From Sipunculus nudus (lineage: Eukaryota; Annelida; Sipuncula; Golfingiida; Sipunculidae): 64,000 nt of DNA. Under the pieces are notes generated by a model, which worked only from the letters and a program-made list of their open reading frames with translations, was not told the origin of the DNA and did no database searches. Made by a program: the position numbers and the translations under genes. The DNA lies in assembly GCA_026874595.1 (NCBI GenBank), contig CM049308.1:42082527-42146526 (forward strand), read 5' to 3'. Below are positions 59,585-64,000 of this stretch, piece by piece (the stretch's first letter is position 1; every line of letters starts with the position of its first letter).

Positions 59585-59590
59585 AATAAA
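59585..59590 (+). terminator. Polyadenylation signal AATAAA
   Basis: The canonical hexamer lies 20 bases after the POLR1C stop codon, implying a very short 3' UTR unless a later signal is used. Confidence 0.75.
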
Positions 59591-60602
59591 TATTATAAAA
59601 ACTCATAAAGACTTTGGTTTTGATCAGCAAACACTGGACAAACTCTGCTAAAATGTTATGATCATGAAATATAAACCAAGTAAGACAAACTTTGTTATTG
59701 TCAATAATGTAAGAAAAACCAAGACAAAGTTAGTGGAAAATATCAGTACTCAAGTTCAGATAATTCGAAAATAACTGAAAACACCAGATATACAAATCCT
59801 TTTATAAACATCATTAAATGGGCTGAGATTTACTCAGGTCCAGTATAATTGGAAACACAGATACACAAATCTAGCTAAAAGGTGCATTAGAGGCCGGTTT
59901 TTGCTGAAAAATGTATTTTTAATAGTCATTGTGATTTCATTTATTTGTATACCTGTTTGACTTTTGTTTTTTGCTCTGACAAGGGTCAACCTAAATGAAT
60001 GAGAATGAGCTATGTTTGATTTTCACTCGAAATAGAAACATAGACTGATGGCACGCAAAAAATAATTCTAGGTGGCACCACCAGGCTTGTGTACCAGAAA
60101 CTATTCCAACATGTTTGGACATGCAAAATTTCAAATTTTTAAATCACTCCTGAGAAAGTTGTATGTATGCTATCATTAACTACAAACATCTACAACTGGT
60201 AGCTTTGTTAACCCCATAATAATACAGTCCTTTCATTGTTAAAGGTTCCATCATTCAGCCATTACCATCTGAGCAAATTTGAACAAATACCTCCCAATGA
60301 TAATTTTATTACAGTGTTAAAAGAATTTGACACCACTTTAGTCCAGCCACCACTGGACTCAACCTTGCTTTATGGTCTTTTAATTTTTTCTTTGTGGAAT
60401 TTATTAGCCAAAATGTTAGGTGTGAAAAATAGTGAGGTTGGCCCGCTGTCAGCCTTTGGCAATTTTATCTAATTTGCATAAAACAATATGGCCACCATAA
60501 TAGTACTAAAATAGCAAAAATACCACAAGTAACTCAACTTTGACAAAGAGGGTCAACTTATACATGGATTCCAGGATAGTATGACCCAGAGAATTCATTT
60601 TT
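59591..60602. other. Intergenic, unassigned
   Basis: AT-rich. A 78-codon ORF at 60236 is unrecognised. CTAGGTGGCACCACCAG at 60068 belongs to the repeat seen at 62442-63398. Confidence 0.4.
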
Positions 60603-61776
60603 ATGCCCCCGCCATAAAGTGGCTGGGGCATATAGTTTTACCCATGTCCGTCATTCCGTCCTTCCGTCATTCCGTCATTCTGAAATCAAACAGTCGTACG
60701 GACTTTTTTTCGCAATGCCTGCAGATATTGGCCTAATTTTTGGTGTGTTGGCAGATATAGACCAGTTACAGATCAAGTTCGCGTTTCGTCCCGGTTGACC
60801 TACTTTTGACCGTTTTACGGCTCCTGAACATTGACAATTTCATGAAAAATATGAAATTTCATGACAAATACACATGTACGGACTTTTTTTCGCAGTGCCT
60901 GTAGATATTGGCCTGATTTTTGGTGTCTGGGCAGATATTGACCAGTTACAGATCAAGTTTGGTTACTTCCCAGTTGACCTACTTTTGACTGTTTTATGGC
61001 TTCTGAACATAGAAAATTTCATGTAAAATATAAATTTTCATGACAAATACACTTGTACAGCCTTTTCTTCGCAATACCTGCAGATATTGGCCTGATTTTT
61101 GGTATGTGGGCAGATAATGACCAGTTACAGATCAAGTTCACGTTTTGTCCCAGTTGACCTACTTTTGACCGTTTGACGGTGCTCTAACATAGAAAATTTC
61201 ATAAAGAAGTGCACATGTATGGACTTTTTTTCGCAGTGCCTGCAGATACGGGCCTGATTTTTGGTGTGTAGGCAGATAATGACCAGTTACAGATCGCGTT
61301 CTTGTTTGTCCCAGTTGACCTACTTTTGACCATTTGACCTCCTGAACATAGAAAGTTTCATGAAAAATGGAAATTTTCATAACAAATGCAAATGTACTGA
61401 CTTTTTTTCCTCAATGCCTGCAGATACCACCCTGATTTTTTTAATGTGTGGGCAGATAATGACAGTTACAGTTCGAGTTCGCGTTTCGTCCTGTTAGACT
61501 TACTTTTGATTGTTTTACGGCTCCTAAACATAGAAAATTTCATGAAAGACAGAAATTTTTATGGAAAATGCACATGGACTTTTTTTTCACAATGCCTGCA
61601 TATACTGGCATGATTTTTGGTGTGTTGCTTGATAATGACCCGTTACAGATCGAGTTTGCATTTTGCCCTTGTTGACCTACTTTTGACCATACGACACCTC
61701 CTGAACTTGATAAAATTTTACAAATGTTTCTAATTAGCCCCAGGCGGGGGCATTCGTGTCGTACTGACACATCTAG
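60603..61776 (+). mobile_element. Family D element (copy D2), complete
   Basis: After a T run, ATGCCCCCGCC (60603-60613) begins a hairpin with TGGC and GGGGCAT. Its exact inverted copy GGCGGGGGCAT is at 61743-61753. Next come the hairpin GTGTC-GTACT-GACAC (61756-61770) and CTAG (61773-61776), followed by TTTT. The interior is about six units of 165-180 bp, each starting near GACTTTTTTTCGCAATGCC. No coding sequence. Confidence 0.8.
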
Positions 61777-62049
61777 TTTTTTATTGTTCTGGTCATACTG
61801 ACAACCATTTTCAAAATGGCTTTACCGCTATTTTGAAAAAAATGTGTCAATCATTATTGTCCCACAAGCGGCATATTTTCCTTTGTTCTAACTGTACGTT
61901 CAAATCTGCTTGCATCACAGGGACATGAAAAGTGACCATGCAAGTGAAGTTGCATGGCGACTTTCCAAATATGGCAAAGAACTGGTGTGTAGCCAAAAAA
62001 TGACACACGTGACCTTCGACCAAGGAGGCAGGGCATGTGGGACAAATCA
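61777..62049. other. Unassigned
   Basis: No recognised gene or repeat end. Confidence 0.35.
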
Positions 62050-62194
62050 GTTATAGCCCAATGAAATGTAAAGCAAGCCATGAGATTTGCTCGGCTCGTG
62101 TCAATCATGGCAGGCTCGCCTAAACGGCTCGCCTACCTTGTTACACAAGCCTCAAAAACCTCATGGCTTGCATTACATTTCATTGGGCTATAAC
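62050..62194. mobile_element. Fold-back element, about 145 bp
   Basis: The left arm TTATAGCCCAATGAAATGTA, then AAGCAAGCCATGAG, is complementary to the right arm (62158-62193) with one mismatch in about 35 bases. No coding sequence and no clear target duplication. Confidence 0.65.
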
Positions 62195-62204
62195 CAATAC
62201 ATAT

Positions 62205-62393
62205 ACAGTGAGATCTGTGCAATAAGACCATCCGTGAGCCAGAAGTGGTCATAATTCACAGGTTGTCATATTAGACAGGTCATTTATAACCAATGTGAAT
62301 GCTTTCGGTTCACTCAATGGTAGTCCTATTAGACAGGTGGTCTTATTAGACTGGTGGTCATTCAGAGAGGCTCCACTCTACTATACTGACCTA
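62205..62393. mobile_element. Possible pogo/Tigger-type MITE
   Basis: Starts TACAGTGAGATCTGTGC and ends TCCACTCTACTATACTG, with repeated words GGTCATATTAGACAGG and GGTCTTATTAGAC. The style is that of pogo-type MITEs, but the ends pair poorly. Confidence 0.35.
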
Positions 62394-62441
62394 TTGATTT
62401 GGTTATTACAGGGATTCCTCTGTAAATAATTTGGGATAAAA

Positions 62442-63398
62442 CTAGAATACGGGTAATGGACAAGCAACAATGTGTAATCTGCAGATATCAGAGTTTTTTC
62501 ACCCAAAGCAAACGTATGGATGGAAGCCAAGGGAAAACAACTGCAAATGGCACCACCAGTCTTGAGTACAAGATGGAGGAGTGGGTAAGCAAAATGTTTC
62601 TGTAAAACAGTATACAGTAGGAAGCCACATGGATACAGCTGAGTAGCACCATCACTCTTTAAATATGACAAGAATAAACCAAGACATAAAATTTCAGGCC
62701 CATATATCACACTACTCCTGAATGAAGTCCACTTAAACTCTGAGAAAAGGGCAATAATTCATTCAATGTAAATAAGAAGGTAGCGGCCCCACCTGTCTCA
62801 TTTATGAAAAAAACTCCAAGATGGATGGATATGCCAAATTTCAGACCAATACCTTGATCCACTCCTGAGATATGAGCAATTTTCACCCAAAGCACATGTA
62901 CGGATGGACGCCACGGGAAAACATTTGCAGATGGCACCACCAGTCTTAAATACAAGATGGAGGAGTCCAAGGTCTATAGATATGCACAATTTCAGGCCAA
63001 TATTGCAAATCACTCCTGAGAAAAGGGCATTAATTTACTCTACGAAAACGGGAAGTCATGATTATAGGTAGGCTTAATTTCCCCCTCAAACAGTATATAG
63101 TAGGAAGCCACATATGGACAGTTGAATAGCAGCATCACTCTTATTTATGAGCTTAATAATCCAAGATGTTATATTTCAGGCCCATATGTCACATCACTGC
63201 TGAATTAACTCCACTGAAACAAGAGGAACCCACCTAAAACAGTGCTATGTATGAGCAGAAGTAATCAAAGACCTGTCAAATAATCCCAGACATGTAAAAT
63301 TTCAGGCCCATACTTCTAACTACTCCTCAACCACTTGTCTATGACAGAGTTATCCAAGATGAACAAATTTAAAAATTTCAGACTCATACATAGTAAAA
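62442..63398 (-). mobile_element. CTAG-ended repeat, reverse orientation
   Basis: On the minus strand it ends CATTACCCGTATTCTAG (62442-62445) before TTTT, the family C type of 3' end. The internal units (near 62530-62650, 62890-63010, 63100-63200) contain GGCACCACCAGTCTT, unlike C1-C3. Probably a related element with a different body. Confidence 0.55.
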
Positions 63399-63610
63399 CT
63401 AGACGACCAGAGGTCGAACGCTTGCCGGAAATGGCCGGTAATAAGACAGCCCAACAGACAGACAGTTCCTAGGCAGACAGACAGGGAACGTATAACACTG
63501 TCCATAGTTTTGGAGATATGGCACAATGATGATTGCTGCAGCGCCATCTGGCGGCTATATCTAAAAGGACAAAAAATAAGTTTCGAGATATTTTATTTTT
63601 TTTATTATAT
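63399..63610 (-). mobile_element. Another CTAG-ended element, reverse orientation
   Basis: On the minus strand it ends with the hairpin CGACC-TCT-GGTCG (63404-63416), then TCTAG and TTTT. A GACAGACAGACAG tract follows at about 63456-63485. The 5' end is not located. Confidence 0.45.
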
Positions 63611-63612
63611 AC

Positions 63613-63850
63613 AGTGGAACCCCGCTTTGCGACCACCCCACAATCGCGACCACCCCACAATTACGACCACTTTGCATGGTCCCGAATTTTTTGTTATTTA
63701 TGTTTAAAAATGACTCAAAATTACGACCACCCCTTAATTCAGAATTACGACCAGATATCCTGGCCCCAGCGCTAATGCGACCCCACTAATGCGACCACCG
63801 CCGAGAAGTACTGAAACAACTTTTGTCACGAGTCTATGGCTGCGCCTTGT
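63613..63850 (+). mobile_element. Tigger/pogo-type MITE end
   Basis: Starts CAGTGGAACCCCGCTTTGCG directly after TA, with repeated ACGACCACC words. This matches the start of pogo/Tigger-type termini as I know them. The right end was not found. Confidence 0.5.
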
Positions 63851-64000
63851 CACAGGCGCCTTAACGAAAGATCAAAGAGGGTAACAAGGGTTCCCAACCC
63901 TAGTGTTACCCTTCCTGACTCGGTGTCCGCGCTGAGACTCGTTGAGGTGTAAGTTGTAGATCAAAGAGGGTAACTAACGGTTGATTACCTAATGAACCGG
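63851..64000. other. Unassigned end of window
   Basis: Contains two copies of GATCAAAGAGGGTAAC (63871, 63960). Not recognised. Confidence 0.3.

Overview
This is an AT-rich, intron-rich animal nuclear sequence, crowded with transposons. It is probably a marine mollusc. That guess rests on my recollection of similar repeat families in bivalve and gastropod DNA, not on a diagnostic gene. No prokaryotic features, rRNA, functional tRNA or CRISPR arrays are visible.

The one clear protein-coding gene is POLR1C (RPAC1/AC40, shared subunit of RNA polymerases I and III) on the + strand. Nine exons lie between 33053 and 59565. They join without a frame break into about 324 residues plus a stop, with AATAAA at 59585. 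About 20 N-terminal residues (the first exon) were not found. One intron has a GC-AG boundary (53138). Two exon borders have been duplicated in tandem: the last exon's acceptor exists as a 40-bp minisatellite of about 20 extra copies (58648-59443), and the donor at 48944 is repeated with a 48-bp period and split by a SINE.

Regions: 1-3881, a reverse-oriented family A element split by a hAT-like element with hairpin ends. 3882-24167, mostly unassigned, with several MITEs, tRNA-type SINE heads, a decayed LINE (20395-21350) and unrecognised ORFs. 24168-29268, a long family A composite with a 600-bp tandem duplication. 29269-32365, a 2.7-kb hAT-type element with an 8-bp target duplication, inserted in a LINE remnant. 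33053-59590, POLR1C, whose introns hold nested family A, B, C and D elements plus a Tigger/pogo transposase fragment. 59591-64000, further elements of the same kinds.

The most striking structural observation is that at least four sequence-unrelated repeat families (A-D) share one architecture. Each has a 5' hairpin after a T run, an 11-13 bp inverted copy of that hairpin's left arm near the 3' end, an independent 3' hairpin, then CTAG (CTTG in family A) abutting T. This looks like Helentron/Helitron2-type non-autonomous elements inserting into T runs, and one nested insertion (B inside D) defines the ends.
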